Source of the DNA: Actinomycetes bacterium
Lineage (GTDB): Bacteria; Actinomycetota; Acidimicrobiia; Acidimicrobiales; RAAP-2
NCBI GenBank assembly: GCA_021795095.1
Contig: JAJYPU010000023.1
Location: 1 to 18,321 of the forward strand
Reading direction: 5' to 3'
Length of the DNA: 18,321 bases
The position numbers and the translations under genes are program-made. Below, one piece after another: positions 1 through 7,900 of the stretch. A model generated the notes under the pieces. It was not told the origin of the DNA and searched no databases. It worked only from the letters and a program-made list of their open reading frames with translations. How positions within the stretch are numbered: the stretch's first letter is position 1; every line of letters begins with the position of its first letter.

Positions 1-174
1 CAGAATCGTGAAGCGGCCCTCGAACAACTCCGCCTGCGACTGGCGTCGGCGCTGAGTGAACCGGAGGTTCGTCGACCCACCCGCGCGACACGCGCATCAC
101 GGATCCGTCGAATCGAGGAGAAACGAGCGCGGGGGCGTCAGAAGCAGAGCCGCCGTTCCACTGACGACGACTGA
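1..174 (+). CDS. arfB: ArfB/YaeJ-type peptidyl-tRNA hydrolase, C-terminal fragment
   Basis: Only the last 57 codons are inside the window; the reading frame is open from base 1 to the TGA at 172-174. The fragment starts QNREAALEQLRLRL and continues into a strongly basic tail with a TRATRASRIRRIEEKR stretch. This is the usual end of ArfB-family stalled-ribosome rescue factors: a NRE.AL.RL helix followed by a TRP/TRAS-R-RLE-K tail that inserts into the empty mRNA channel. The GGQ catalytic domain would lie upstream, outside the window, so the assignment rests on the tail alone. The stop is immediately followed by the stop of the convergent surE with no intergenic base. Confidence 0.8.
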   Translation, partial: QNREAALEQLRLRLASALSEPEVRRPTRATRASRIRRIEEKRARGRQKQSRRSTDDD

Positions 175-1026
175 CTACCGAGCGCGAGCGAGGTGGCGGC
201 TGATCAAGTCGAGCGCTGCGGTCACCGGACCGTTCATCGATTCGTCGAGGTTCTCGTGGGGGCCTCGCAACGGTGTCAGCGACGCGTAGCCGGCGGCGAG
301 CAACGCGCCGTCGTCATCGGATGACTCGTCGCTGACGTCACCGAGTTCGGGGGAGGCGGCGCCGAAGCGGAGTGGCAACTCGCCCTCGTCACCCAGCGGT
401 TCGCCGCCAGCTCGCGGGCCCGCGGCGCTGACCACGCCGGCGGTCGAGATGTGGCCGCGTCGAACACCTCGCAGCTGGGCGGCGGGCAGATTCGGGACAT
501 TGAGGTTGAACACCGTGCTCGAGGGGGCTCGTAGGAGTTCGTCCACGACCTCGAGTGCCACCGCCGCCGCGGTTTCGTAGTGGACGGTTTCACCCCACTG
601 CACCGATATCGCGAGTCCGGACAAGCCCAACTGCGCCGCGGTGAGGATTGCGCCGACGGTGCCCGAGTGCAGCACGCTGCGACCTACGTTGGCGCCGGCG
701 TTGATTCCTGACAGTACGAGGTCCGGCTCGATCCCGAAGCTACCAATCGACCCGAGCAACGCGCACAGTGCTGGTGGCGCCTCGAGGGCGAAGGTGGGGA
801 TCGATTCGGCGCCGACGATCGTGTGTCGACGGTACCCGACGGAGGGATGTTCGAAGACATCACCGACGGCGGCGGACATGCCCGAGTAGTTCGTTCGCGG
901 TGCCACGACGACGGCTTCACGCACGTCGCCGTCGGCGCCGTCCTCGATCCAGCGGGCTACCGCGCGAGCGAGTACCGCGATGCCCGGCGCCCCCACGCCA
1001 TCGTCGTTCGTGATGAGAATTCGCAT
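175..1026 (-). CDS. surE: 5'-nucleotidase SurE
   Basis: The protein has 283 residues and carries the SurE signature. NDDG lies at residues 7-10 (D8 and D9 bind the metal). VAPRTNYSG ends near S48-G49, the Ser/Asn metal site, and SGINAGANVGRSVLHSGTVG spans about 106-125. The family removes phosphate from nucleoside 5'-monophosphates and is usually cytoplasmic. The protein is slightly longer than the common ~250 residues, with an acidic, low-complexity insertion near residues 220-240. The ATG at 1026 has no Shine-Dalgarno sequence but has TAGGGT 7 nt upstream, so the transcript is probably leaderless. It is divergent from the aldose epimerase gene and converges with arfB end to end. Confidence 0.92.
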   Translation of the reverse strand: MRILITNDDGVGAPGIAVLARAVARWIEDGADGDVREAVVVAPRTNYSGMSAAVGDVFEHPSVGYRRHTIVGAESIPTFALEAPPALCALLGSIGSFGIEPDLVLSGINAGANVGRSVLHSGTVGAILTAAQLGLSGLAISVQWGETVHYETAAAVALEVVDELLRAPSSTVFNLNVPNLPAAQLRGVRRGHISTAGVVSAAGPRAGGEPLGDEGELPLRFGAASPELGDVSDESSDDDGALLAAGYASLTPLRGPHENLDESMNGPVTAALDLISRHLARAR

Positions 1027-1033
1027 ACGTCGT

Positions 1034-1039
1034 ACCCTA
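1034..1039 (-). promoter_or_regulatory. Putative leaderless -10 box (TAGGGT) of surE
   Basis: On the minus strand TAGGGT ends 7 nt before the surE ATG and no purine-rich ribosome site intervenes. A TANNNT box at this distance puts transcription initiation at or next to the start codon, the pattern seen for leaderless mRNAs in actinobacteria. No convincing -35 was found. Inferred from spacing only. Confidence 0.45.
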
Positions 1040-1080
1040 ACTGTCGTAAGTTACGTACCGAGGAAGAGAGGAATCGGTCG

Positions 1081-1992
1081 ATGCTGCCCTCCGGCGAACA
1101 GATCGCGATTGCCCACGGCGACCAACGTGCCGTCATCACTGAGGTCGGGGCCACCCTTCGTACCTACGTCCAGGGCGGGGTGGCCGTCGTCGAAGGGTAC
1201 GCGGGCGACGAAGTCCCCGTCGGGGCTCACGGTCAGGTCCTCTACCCGTGGCCGAACCGCTTGAGCGCGGAACCCTGGTCGTTCTCGGATCGCACCGGCC
1301 GACCGACCGTCGACATCGTTGAACAGGTGGCGGCGATCCACGGGCTCGTGCGGTGGCGACCTTTTCGTGTGGAGTCGGTGAACCAGAATCGCTGCGCGCT
1401 GTCGCTGCTCTTGCATCCCACACCGGCGTATCCATTCGCCTCGTCGATCGAAGTGGCGTACCACCTCGGCTCGATGGGCCTGACCGTGACGACGACGATC
1501 AAGAACCTCGACGAGGTGGCGATTCCATTCGGCTTGGGCTTTCACCCGTATCTCGCCGTTACCACGCCAACGATCGAGGGTTCGACGTTGCGTGTACCGG
1601 CCCGGGCCTTCGTCGCGGTGAACGCGCGTCAACTGCCGACCGGCGAAATCCTGCCTGTGACGCATCACGCGCTCGACTTCACCGTGGCAAAATCGCTCAA
1701 CGGTCATGAGCTCGACGTCACGTACACCGAGCTGACCCGTGACGATTACGGCATGGCCACGGTCTCGTTGGTCGACAAGGACGACGGGTGCGTTGAACTG
1801 AGCATGGACCGAAACTTCCCTTACGTCCAGATCTACACGGGTGATCAACTCGGTCACGGTCGGCGACGGACCTCGGTCGCGGTCGAACCGATGACGTGCC
1901 CGCCGGACGCGTTGCGTAGCGGAAAGGACCTCGTGGTTCTTCAACCCGGTCAGCATTGGGCCGGATCATGGCGGATGCGACGTCTATTGTGA
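1081..1992 (+). CDS. Aldose 1-epimerase family protein (GalM-like)
   Basis: The protein has 303 residues from the ATG at 1081, which follows the purine-rich site GAGGAAGAGAGG. An in-frame extension back to 823 lies over surE and was not used. Galactose-mutarotase features are visible: YPWPNR near 55-60 (substrate-binding Asn-Arg), an IHG histidine near 87, GLGFHPYL with the presumed catalytic acid H155, and VAVEPMTCPPDA with the presumed catalytic base E269. The family interconverts alpha and beta anomers of hexoses in the cytoplasm. The short, bacterial-type architecture fits the aldose-1-epimerase or YeaD-like clade, so the exact sugar is not certain. Its 3' end overlaps the next gene by 25 nt, suggesting a two-gene operon. 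Confidence 0.85.
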   Translation: MLPSGEQIAIAHGDQRAVITEVGATLRTYVQGGVAVVEGYAGDEVPVGAHGQVLYPWPNRLSAEPWSFSDRTGRPTVDIVEQVAAIHGLVRWRPFRVESVNQNRCALSLLLHPTPAYPFASSIEVAYHLGSMGLTVTTTIKNLDEVAIPFGLGFHPYLAVTTPTIEGSTLRVPARAFVAVNARQLPTGEILPVTHHALDFTVAKSLNGHELDVTYTELTRDDYGMATVSLVDKDDGCVELSMDRNFPYVQIYTGDQLGHGRRRTSVAVEPMTCPPDALRSGKDLVVLQPGQHWAGSWRMRRLL

Positions 1993-2714
1993 GCGGCCGA
2001 GTCGTCCTCGTGACGGGTTCATCTCGCGGTATCGGGGCGGCGACGGCGACCCGATTCGCGTCTCGCGGCGATCTCGTCGTGTTCAATTCGGCCACGAGCG
2101 TCCAAGCGGGCGAGCGCCTCGCAGCACAAACACCGAACTCGATCTACGTCCAGGCGTCGATCGGCGTGCCAGGTGAAGCCGAGCGACTCGTCACCGAAGT
2201 GCTCGATCGCCTGGGCCGCCTCGACGTGCTCATCAACAATGCGGCTACGACGTCGGTCATCGACCACCATGATCTCGCCGCCGCGTCACTGGAGGTGTGG
2301 CGTCAGATCTTCGAGGTGAACGTGTTTGGGACGTGGGCGATGTCGGTCGCCGCGATGGAGGCGCTGCGAGCGGCGAAGGGATCTATCGTCAACGTGTCGT
2401 CGATCGCCGGTATTCGCCAGACCGGATCGTCGATCCCCTACGCGACCTCCAAGGCGGCGCTCAATCACCTCACCACGCTGCTCGCCAAAGTCGTGGGCCC
2501 CGAGGTACGTGTCAACGCCGTTGCTCCGGGACTGGTCGATACCGAGTGGACGGCGCAGTGGGATGCGGTCCGCCATCACGTCCAGGCGGTTGCGCCCCTG
2601 CGTCGCAGCGCGACACCCGAGGACGTGGCCGCTGCTATCGAGTCGTTGGTAGACGACGTCTACGTGACAGGACAGATCCTTGCGGTTGACGGTGGGCTCA
2701 GTCTGATGCAGTGA
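1968..2714 (+). CDS. Short-chain dehydrogenase/reductase (SDR)
   Basis: The protein has 248 residues from the ATG at 1968, which lies inside the end of the epimerase gene. A TTG at 1956 and a GTG at 1989 are alternative starts. Classical SDR motifs are present: TGSSRGIG at 16-23 (nucleotide binding), NNAA at 90-93, S144/S145, Y158 and K162 in a YATSK active-site motif, and a VDGG C-terminal motif. The TGSSRG form with Arg after the two Ser often goes with NADP(H) binding. The substrate cannot be named. The overlap with the sugar epimerase gene suggests co-translation and perhaps a carbohydrate substrate, but that is inference. The last 17 nt overlap the convergent MpaB-like gene. Confidence 0.88.
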   Translation: MADATSIVSGRVVLVTGSSRGIGAATATRFASRGDLVVFNSATSVQAGERLAAQTPNSIYVQASIGVPGEAERLVTEVLDRLGRLDVLINNAATTSVIDHHDLAAASLEVWRQIFEVNVFGTWAMSVAAMEALRAAKGSIVNVSSIAGIRQTGSSIPYATSKAALNHLTTLLAKVVGPEVRVNAVAPGLVDTEWTAQWDAVRHHVQAVAPLRRSATPEDVAAAIESLVDDVYVTGQILAVDGGLSLMQ

Positions 2715-3576
2715 CCGGCTTCGTGGGTGGCACGGCTGCCCGCAGGAGTCGGTTCATCGCACTGGTGGCGCGACTGATCATGAGTCGTTGCCAACGACTT
2801 CGTTGGGCCACCCCGAGCGTTTCAAGGGCCCAATTCGGTAGTAGTCCGAGGGCGCTTTCAACGAGCAGCCAGTACGCGAGCCGTTGAACGAGGCCGCCGC
2901 CGACACCGGCTTTGAGAAAGTCGCGGGCCTCGACGCCGTCGGCGCTCAAACGCAACTCGGGGCGAAAGGCGCGTAGCCGGCGGTGTAGTTCCGCGACCGT
3001 CGTCGGCGGCGACTCGCCTCCGAGGTCCACCGCCACTTTGGCCATCTCGGACACGTAGCGGTCCCCGTCGGCCGATGAGAGTCGGTGGGGTCCAAAGAGC
3101 TGATAGGACTCAAGGAAGATTGTCGTGCCCGCGACGTGCACCCACGACAGCAGGTGCGGGTCGCTCGCCTCGTAGCTCACGCCGTCATCGGCGACGCCGC
3201 GTACCGCGAGGTGGATCGCCTTCACGCGTTCGATGGACGCGTACGCGGTGTTACGCGATCCGTAGGTGGTGTCGCCGATGAAGTTGGCGGTCTGAAGCAC
3301 TCGACCTAACGTGTCCTCGCGGTACCGGGAGTGTTGTGCGACGCCCGCCATTGAGTACGGGTGCAGCATTTCGAGAAACAGCGAGCCGATACCCCCGATG
3401 AGCATGGCCGCCAGATCGCCGTGGACGATGCGTGCGACGCCGTCGACGGGCTGGTACGACTCGGCGGGGTCCAGACACATTGGCGGTGGCTCGCGCGTCA
3501 ACCCAGCGGCGTTGCGAATCGACCGGTTGGCCCGCACCCGAATCCGCTCGGGAATCGGGGTCCTCGATTGGGGCAC
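2698..3576 (-). CDS. MpaB/rubber-oxygenase-like DUF2236 family protein
   Basis: The protein has 292 residues and starts at a GTG. The choice is supported by AGGAGG (the complement of 3585-3590) 8 nt upstream; the internal ATG at 3480 would remove the basic N-terminus. The pattern is that of DUF2236, the oxygenase MpaB / latex-clearing-protein catalytic-domain family. It shows VHGDLAAMLIGGIGSLFLEM, HPYSMAGVAQHSRYRED and a TTYGS element, followed by a long all-helical domain with HVAGTTIFLESYQLFGP. Members are heme-type oxygenases or are uncharacterised; actinobacterial genomes carry many copies with unknown substrates. It is transcribed divergently from clpS and overlaps the convergent SDR gene by 17 nt. 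Function beyond the family is unknown. Confidence 0.83.
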   Translation of the reverse strand: MPQSRTPIPERIRVRANRSIRNAAGLTREPPPMCLDPAESYQPVDGVARIVHGDLAAMLIGGIGSLFLEMLHPYSMAGVAQHSRYREDTLGRVLQTANFIGDTTYGSRNTAYASIERVKAIHLAVRGVADDGVSYEASDPHLLSWVHVAGTTIFLESYQLFGPHRLSSADGDRYVSEMAKVAVDLGGESPPTTVAELHRRLRAFRPELRLSADGVEARDFLKAGVGGGLVQRLAYWLLVESALGLLPNWALETLGVAQRSRWQRLMISRATSAMNRLLRAAVPPTKPVTASD

Positions 3577-3653
3577 CGTGTCGTCCTCCTCGGTCGCGCC
3601 TCGTTCATTTTACGGCTGCTTTCATTTTCCCCGTCGCTCTGGGACACTGTGTG

Positions 3654-3971
3654 ATGGCTCAAACGACACGTCGGCGAACAACCGATGCCGATGTCGCAAC
3701 AGAATCCGACGTTTCGAGTGAGACGACGACGGCAACGAAACGACCGTGGAGCGTCGTCGTCTGGAACGATCCGGTCACGCCCATGAACGTGGTCGTGGCC
3801 ATTTTCAAGAGAATCTTCGGCTATTCGAACAACAAGTGCACCCAGTTGATGCTGACGGTTCACCATGAAGGGCGGGCCGTGGTCTGGTCCGGTGAGCGTG
3901 AACGCGCCGAACGCTACTGCGTCAAGATCCAGGTTGCGGGACTGCAGTGCACGGTAGAGGAGGCCGCCTGA
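3654..3971 (+). CDS. clpS: ATP-dependent Clp protease adaptor ClpS
   Basis: The protein has 105 residues from the ATG at 3654. The longer open frame upstream runs over the divergent oxygenase gene and was rejected. After a 30-residue Thr/Arg-rich N-terminal extension the ClpS core appears: VVVWNDPVTPMNVVV, with N38 and D39 corresponding to the N-degron-binding Asn/Asp. It is followed by FGYSNNKCTQLMLTVHHEGRA, with H70 in the pocket position. The adaptor delivers proteins with N-end-rule residues to ClpAP or ClpCP. The stop TGA overlaps the ATG of the DUF2017 gene (TGATG), so the two are translationally coupled. No strong Shine-Dalgarno site is visible, only GGGA about 9 nt upstream. Confidence 0.93.
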   Translation: MAQTTRRRTTDADVATESDVSSETTTATKRPWSVVVWNDPVTPMNVVVAIFKRIFGYSNNKCTQLMLTVHHEGRAVVWSGERERAERYCVKIQVAGLQCTVEEAA

Positions 3972-4402
3972 TGGCGCCACGGCTCTTCATCCGTCGCCGC
4001 GACGGTCGAATCGAAGTGCGACTTAATGAAGCCGGCCGCGATGTCGTGCGCGCCATGGTCCGTCGAGTGGTGGCGGCTGAGAACGACCTCGAAGACGACT
4101 GGAATACCTTGCTGAACGGACCGATCGATCCGAGTCGAGACCAGGACGACCCCTTGCTCACCCTGGCGCGTCAGCACGACATGAGCTCTAACGCAGAACT
4201 GGCGTTGATGACCGTCGACGAGCCCTTTTTGAACGACGGTGAGGCGTGGGCCTGGTTGAGTACCCTGCAAGTCGCGCTTCGGGCGACGGCGAGCGCGCAC
4301 GGACTGGTCAACGACGAACGCATCAATGACGCTGACGAGGCCGTACTAGGCGAGATCCAGGCGCTGCAGTCACTCCTGTTCTCACTCGCCGACGTGGTGT
4401 GA
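3971..4402 (+). CDS. DUF2017 family protein
   Basis: The protein has 143 residues and starts at the ATG that overlaps the clpS stop. It is recognised as DUF2017 from its basic opening (FIRRRDGRIEVRLN), the following LL.GP..PSRD..DPLL.. segment, and the C-terminal helical part with ALRATASAHG and an LQSLLFSLADVV end. DUF2017 proteins are found next to clpS in actinobacteria and have no established biochemical role. Tight coupling to clpS suggests a part in Clp-dependent proteolysis or its regulation, which is inference from conserved neighbourhood. No signal peptide or membrane segment is seen. Confidence 0.85.
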   Translation: MAPRLFIRRRDGRIEVRLNEAGRDVVRAMVRRVVAAENDLEDDWNTLLNGPIDPSRDQDDPLLTLARQHDMSSNAELALMTVDEPFLNDGEAWAWLSTLQVALRATASAHGLVNDERINDADEAVLGEIQALQSLLFSLADVV

Positions 4403-4443
4403 CTCTTCGAGGTCCCGACGGGCCACGCCATCGCCGAAGCCCG

Positions 4444-4449
4444 TAGGCT
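4444..4449 (+). promoter_or_regulatory. Putative leaderless -10 box (TAGGCT) of the secreted-protein gene
   Basis: TAGGCT ends exactly 6 nt before the ATG at 4456, leaving room only for GGGTGA. This matches the TANNNT-plus-6/7 spacing of leaderless actinobacterial promoters. It also implies that the secreted-protein gene has its own promoter although it lies only 53 nt after the DUF2017 gene. Confidence 0.45.
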
Positions 4450-4455
4450 GGGTGA

Positions 4456-5163
4456 ATGCCAATTCGACCAACGCACCTGCTCATCCTCAGCTCGCTCACC
4501 CTCGGCGCAGTCGTACTCACGCCAGCGGTATCGCAGGCGTCGAGCAAGGTTTCGGTGTCGACGGTGCTGGCCGCAGCTAAGAACGCGATGATCGGTGAGA
4601 AAAGCGTGCACATCGTTGTAGCGTCCAAATCCGGCAAGACGGTGAATCACGTGACGGCCGATCTCGGCAGGTCGAGCGGGCAGGAGTACTTCGTCTCGGG
4701 CGCGGCCAGGGTGGAGATCCGGGTCACCGCGAAGAACGCGTACCTGAGCGGGAACGCCAAAGGCCTGACCACGCTGGTCGGCCTGACCGCAGCCCAGCAG
4801 AAGAAGGTCGGATCCAAGGTGATCGTGATGAAGGCGGGGACTTCGCCCTACACGACGTTCCAGTCCAATCTCACGGTGGCCGCCTTTGCGACCTTCCTGC
4901 CGACGGGCAAGGGCGTGTCGCTCACGACGAACCGTCGCAAGAACTTCGTCTTGACATGGACGAAGCCCGCGACGAGCACCACGTCAAAGACCAAGAGCGT
5001 CCTGACGATCTCGTCGGGTAAGAAGGCGCTCCCACTCTCTGAAGTCGTGAGTGGAACCACCGGCAGTGGCCAGACCACTTTCTCGCGGTGGGGCAAGTCG
5101 TTCTCGGTGACGCCACCGCCCTCGTCGAAGTTGGTGGCCTACTCGTCGATCGTGACCGGGTGA
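4456..5163 (+). CDS. Secreted protein of unknown function
   Basis: The protein has 235 residues. An N-terminal signal sequence is clear: a short basic start, a hydrophobic core (LLILSSLTLGAVVL) and a likely signal-peptidase-I site after SQA at residue 28. There is no lipobox cysteine, and the mature protein is cysteine-free. The mature part begins SSKVSVSTVLAAAKNAMIGEKSVHI and is rich in Ser, Thr, Lys and Val with alternating beta-like segments. Size and layout recall LppX/LprG- or LolA-like exported proteins, in which a helix is followed by a beta half-barrel that carries lipid. I cannot confirm that family by motif. No obvious operon partner; it precedes prpE by 152 nt. Confidence 0.7.
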   Translation: MPIRPTHLLILSSLTLGAVVLTPAVSQASSKVSVSTVLAAAKNAMIGEKSVHIVVASKSGKTVNHVTADLGRSSGQEYFVSGAARVEIRVTAKNAYLSGNAKGLTTLVGLTAAQQKKVGSKVIVMKAGTSPYTTFQSNLTVAAFATFLPTGKGVSLTTNRRKNFVLTWTKPATSTTSKTKSVLTISSGKKALPLSEVVSGTTGSGQTTFSRWGKSFSVTPPPSSKLVAYSSIVTG

Positions 5164-5252
5164 CCGACCAGCGCCGCAGGCGCATCACCACCTATTTGAC
5201 CAGGTACGTCAGTCGCCAGATCGCCGATTGGACTTAGGACCCTAGCGCGCAG

Positions 5253-5282
5253 TTGTGTCGCGCCCCGAATCTCCACTAGATA
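5253..5282 (+). promoter_or_regulatory. Possible prpE promoter (TTGTGT-N18-TAGATA)
   Basis: In the 152-nt gap before prpE, TTGTGT at 5253-5258 is followed after 18 nt by TAGATA at 5277-5282, giving a leader of about 25 nt that contains the ribosome site. The match to the consensus is partial and other hexamer pairs in the gap are similar in quality. Nothing else was recognised in this gap. Confidence 0.25.
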
Positions 5283-5315
5283 AGCCCTAGGCAATTCGAG
5301 CGATGTGGGGGGGTC

Positions 5316-7199
5316 ATGGGTTCATACCGCGACGCGTGGGAACAGAGCATCAAGAGTCCGAATGAGTTCTGGGGCGAGGCCGCCAAGGGCGTCACCTGGT
5401 ACCAGAGTCCGTCAGTCGTCCTCGACGACGCCAACGCGCCCCTGTATCGCTGGTTCAGCGATGGCGTGATGAACACGTGCTATAACGCGATCGACCGACA
5501 CGTCGAGGCAGGCCGTGGCGCCCAGCGTGCGCTGATCTACGACAGCCCCGTCGCCGGGGTGAAGCGTGTCTACACCTACGACGAGCTGCTCGACGAGGTG
5601 TCACGCTTCGCGGGGGCGCTCCAATCGCTCAACGTCGCCAAGGGCGACCGTGTCGTGATCTACATGCCCATGATCCCCGAAGCGCTGATCGCGATGCTCG
5701 CCTGTGCCCGCATTGGTGCCATCCACTCGGTCGTCTTCGGCGGATTTGCCGCGCACGAGCTGGCGATGCGCATCAATGACGCGGCACCGAAGGTCGTGAT
5801 CTCGGCGTCCTGCGGCATCGAGGTGAACCGCGTCATCGAATACAAGCCGTTGCTCGACGCAGCCCTGAACGAGGCGAGTCACCACCCCGACGCGTGCGTC
5901 ATCGTGCAACGGCCCCAGGCGCAGGCCACGATGGAGGCTGGCCGGGACTTCGATTGGAACGACCTGATGGCATCGGCCGCTCCGACGCCGTGCGTGCCGG
6001 TCCAGGCCACGGATCCGCTCTACATTCTCTACACCTCGGGTACCACGGGTCGGCCCAAGGGCGTGGTACGAGACAACGGCGGCCACGCCGTCGCCCTGAC
6101 CTGGTCCATGCCCAATATCTACGACACCACGGCGGGCGAGGTGTTCTGGGCGGCGTCTGACGTTGGATGGGTCGTCGGGCACTCGTACATCGTGTACGCG
6201 CCGTTACTCGCGGGTGCGACGACCTTGCTGTACGAGGGAAAGCCAGTGGGTACACCCGACGCCGGGGCGTACTGGCGCGTCATTGCCGAATGGGGCGTTA
6301 AGACATTGTTCACCGCGCCGACGGGGTTCCGCGCTGTGAAGCGAGAGGACCCCACCGGGTCCCTGATCGGCCAGTATGACCTGTCGGGGTTCAAGTACCT
6401 CTTCCTCGCCGGTGAACGGTTGGACCCGGAGACCTACTCGTGGGCGAGTGAGCACTTGGGTGTTCCAGTCATCGACCACTGGTGGCAAACCGAGACAGGC
6501 TGGCCCGTCGCGGCGAACCTCATGGGCCTTGAACCGATGGTCGTGAAGCCGGGATCGCCCACGGTGCCGGTGCCGGGGTTCAACGTACAGATCTTCGGCG
6601 AATCGGGAGAACGCGCGCCTGCTGACACCGAAGGACTCATCATGATCGAGCTCCCGTTGCCGCCAGGCTGCATGGCCGGCGTCTGGGGCGACGAGCAGAA
6701 GTTCTTCGACACCTATCTGAGTCACACCCCGGGTTACTACTTGACCGGAGACGGTGGTCACTTCGACGAGGACGGGTATCTCTTCGTCATGGGTCGCGTC
6801 GACGACGTCATCAACGTGGCGGGTCACCGTCTCTCCACCGGTGAGATCGAGGAGATCATCGCGTCGCACCCAGACGTCGCCGAATGCGCCGTCATCGGCG
6901 TTGCCGACGCGTTGAAGGGACAGATCCCACGTGGGCTCGCGGTCCTGAAGGCCGGTGTTCAGCGTGACCACGACGAAATCGCCGCCGAACTGGTCCAGAA
7001 GGTCCGTGACCAGCTCGGCGCCGTCGCGAGTCTTCGTCAGGTTGACATCGTGGACGCGCTGCCCAAGACCCGATCGGGCAAGGTACTGCGCAAGTCCATG
7101 CGGGCGATCGCCGACGGCGTCGACATGCCAGTACCGTCGACGATCGACAACCCCGCCACCCTCGACGCGCTTCGTCCGATCCTTCACCCCGAGGGTTAG
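5316..7199 (+). CDS. prpE: Propionyl-CoA synthetase (acetyl-CoA synthetase family)
   Basis: The 627-residue protein is full length for PrpE. The start ATG follows a run of seven G residues 2 nt upstream (GGGGGGG-TC-ATG). The adenylate-forming P-loop YTSGTTGRPKG lies at 239-249 and runs into VVRDNGGHAVAL, typical of PrpE. The N-terminus (WEQSIKSPNEFWGEAAKGVTWY) and the WWQTETGWP motif are those of the acetyl/propionyl-CoA synthetase branch. The C-terminal PKTRSGK motif puts the catalytic, acetylation-sensitive lysine at K589. The enzyme activates short-chain acids to acyl-CoA through an acyl-AMP. Acetate as the main substrate cannot be excluded. No methylcitrate-cycle gene is adjacent. The last codons form half of a convergent palindrome. 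Confidence 0.93.
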   Translation: MGSYRDAWEQSIKSPNEFWGEAAKGVTWYQSPSVVLDDANAPLYRWFSDGVMNTCYNAIDRHVEAGRGAQRALIYDSPVAGVKRVYTYDELLDEVSRFAGALQSLNVAKGDRVVIYMPMIPEALIAMLACARIGAIHSVVFGGFAAHELAMRINDAAPKVVISASCGIEVNRVIEYKPLLDAALNEASHHPDACVIVQRPQAQATMEAGRDFDWNDLMASAAPTPCVPVQATDPLYILYTSGTTGRPKGVVRDNGGHAVALTWSMPNIYDTTAGEVFWAASDVGWVVGHSYIVYAPLLAGATTLLYEGKPVGTPDAGAYWRVIAEWGVKTLFTAPTGFRAVKREDPTGSLIGQYDLSGFKYLFLAGERLDPETYSWASEHLGVPVIDHWWQTETGWPVAANLMGLEPMVVKPGSPTVPVPGFNVQIFGESGERAPADTEGLIMIELPLPPGCMAGVWGDEQKFFDTYLSHTPGYYLTGDGGHFDEDGYLFVMGRVDDVINVAGHRLSTGEIEEIIASHPDVAECAVIGVADALKGQIPRGLAVLKAGVQRDHDEIAAELVQKVRDQLGAVASLRQVDIVDALPKTRSGKVLRKSMRAIADGVDMPVPSTIDNPATLDALRPILHPEG

Positions 7200-7210
7200 C
7201 CCTCGGGGTG
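7185..7210. terminator. Bidirectional hairpin containing both convergent stop codons
   Basis: CACCCCGAGGG at 7185-7195 is a perfect 11-bp inverted match to CCCTCGGGGTG at 7200-7210, with the four-base loop TTAG. The loop holds both stops: TAG of prpE (7197-7199) and, on the other strand, TAA of the GNAT gene (complement of 7196-7198). Because the stem is palindromic and in register, both proteins end in His-Pro-Glu-Gly. No T tract follows on either side, so whether it works as an intrinsic terminator or only as a 3'-end stabiliser is uncertain. Confidence 0.65.
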
Positions 7211-7894
7211 ACCGTATCGAGAGAATCGGGCTCGTTCGGTGAACCCTGTGTCGCGATAGACGCGCTGGGCGGCATGGTTCGAGTGGGCGACACCGAGACC
7301 GACCCATGGCACGCCCCGCGCGTGCGCGGCACCGACAACGCCGCGCATCATGCGTCGAGCGAGTCCCTGGCCACGGTAGTCACTCGCGGTGGCGACGGAG
7401 GCGATGACGTGATAGCCCGATCGCCACTGCGTGAGCGCCGCGACGGCGCTCAGGACCGCTCCGTCCCAGATGCCGTACCACGAGATCACCGACTCCGCCC
7501 CGGGCCAGACCGATGAGCGCGGGGCATCTCGTTCGAGCAACGCAGTGATCGCGAGTGCGTCGGCAACCACCACGACGCCGGCGTCGGCGTCCATAGCCTC
7601 GGTTCGACGAGTGTAGAAGTCCCAGTTGCTCCGCCGTTGGAGCCCGCCGGCGCAGTCCCCGAGGGTCGAGTCGACGATGAGGCACGTTCGCCACTCGTCG
7701 AGCGGACTCGCGGCCGGGCCAGCGCTCAAGCCGAAGGCCTCATCACGTTCGACCGTGAACCACATCGTGTCGCCGTCGCGTTGCGCGCCGCCGAATTGCT
7801 CGCGTACGGCGAAGAAATGGAATGGACTCGCGTCGCCGTAGCGTGACGTCGCCCACGACAGGGCCCGGTCCACGTCTTCGGTCTGTTCTCGCAC
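7196..7894 (-). CDS. GNAT family N-acetyltransferase
   Basis: The protein has 232 residues from a GTG start. The C-terminal half has the GNAT acetyl-CoA-binding signature: a beta strand ending SVATASDYRGQGLARRMM, with the R/Q-x-x-G-x-G/A loop (RGQGLA), and a later strand-helix with AQRVYRDTGF, the usual last GNAT element. The N-terminal half (WFTVERDEAFGLSAGPA) is less conserved and may bind the acceptor. The substrate is unknown. There is no ribosome-binding site before the GTG; TAACAT lies 6 nt upstream instead. The gene converges with prpE, and its stop codon sits in the shared hairpin loop. Confidence 0.82.
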   Translation of the reverse strand: MREQTEDVDRALSWATSRYGDASPFHFFAVREQFGGAQRDGDTMWFTVERDEAFGLSAGPAASPLDEWRTCLIVDSTLGDCAGGLQRRSNWDFYTRRTEAMDADAGVVVVADALAITALLERDAPRSSVWPGAESVISWYGIWDGAVLSAVAALTQWRSGYHVIASVATASDYRGQGLARRMMRGVVGAAHARGVPWVGLGVAHSNHAAQRVYRDTGFTERARFSRYGHPEG

Positions 7895-7900
7895 AATCTG

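Noticed and set aside
823..1080. N-terminal extension of the aldose epimerase
   Set aside because: The extension overlaps the well-supported surE gene; the ATG at 1081 has a strong ribosome site and gives the normal family length.
1051..1956. A 301-codon minus-strand frame opposite the aldose epimerase gene
   Set aside because: Arg/His/Asp-rich shadow frame with no motif; the plus-strand gene shows catalytic residues.
3432..3653. Longer N-terminus for ClpS
   Set aside because: It would overlap the start of the DUF2236 gene on the other strand, and ClpS proteins are about 100 residues.
6204..7307. A 367-codon frame on the minus strand under prpE
   Set aside because: Shadow of prpE; composition biased and no recognisable fold, while prpE is full length with all motifs.
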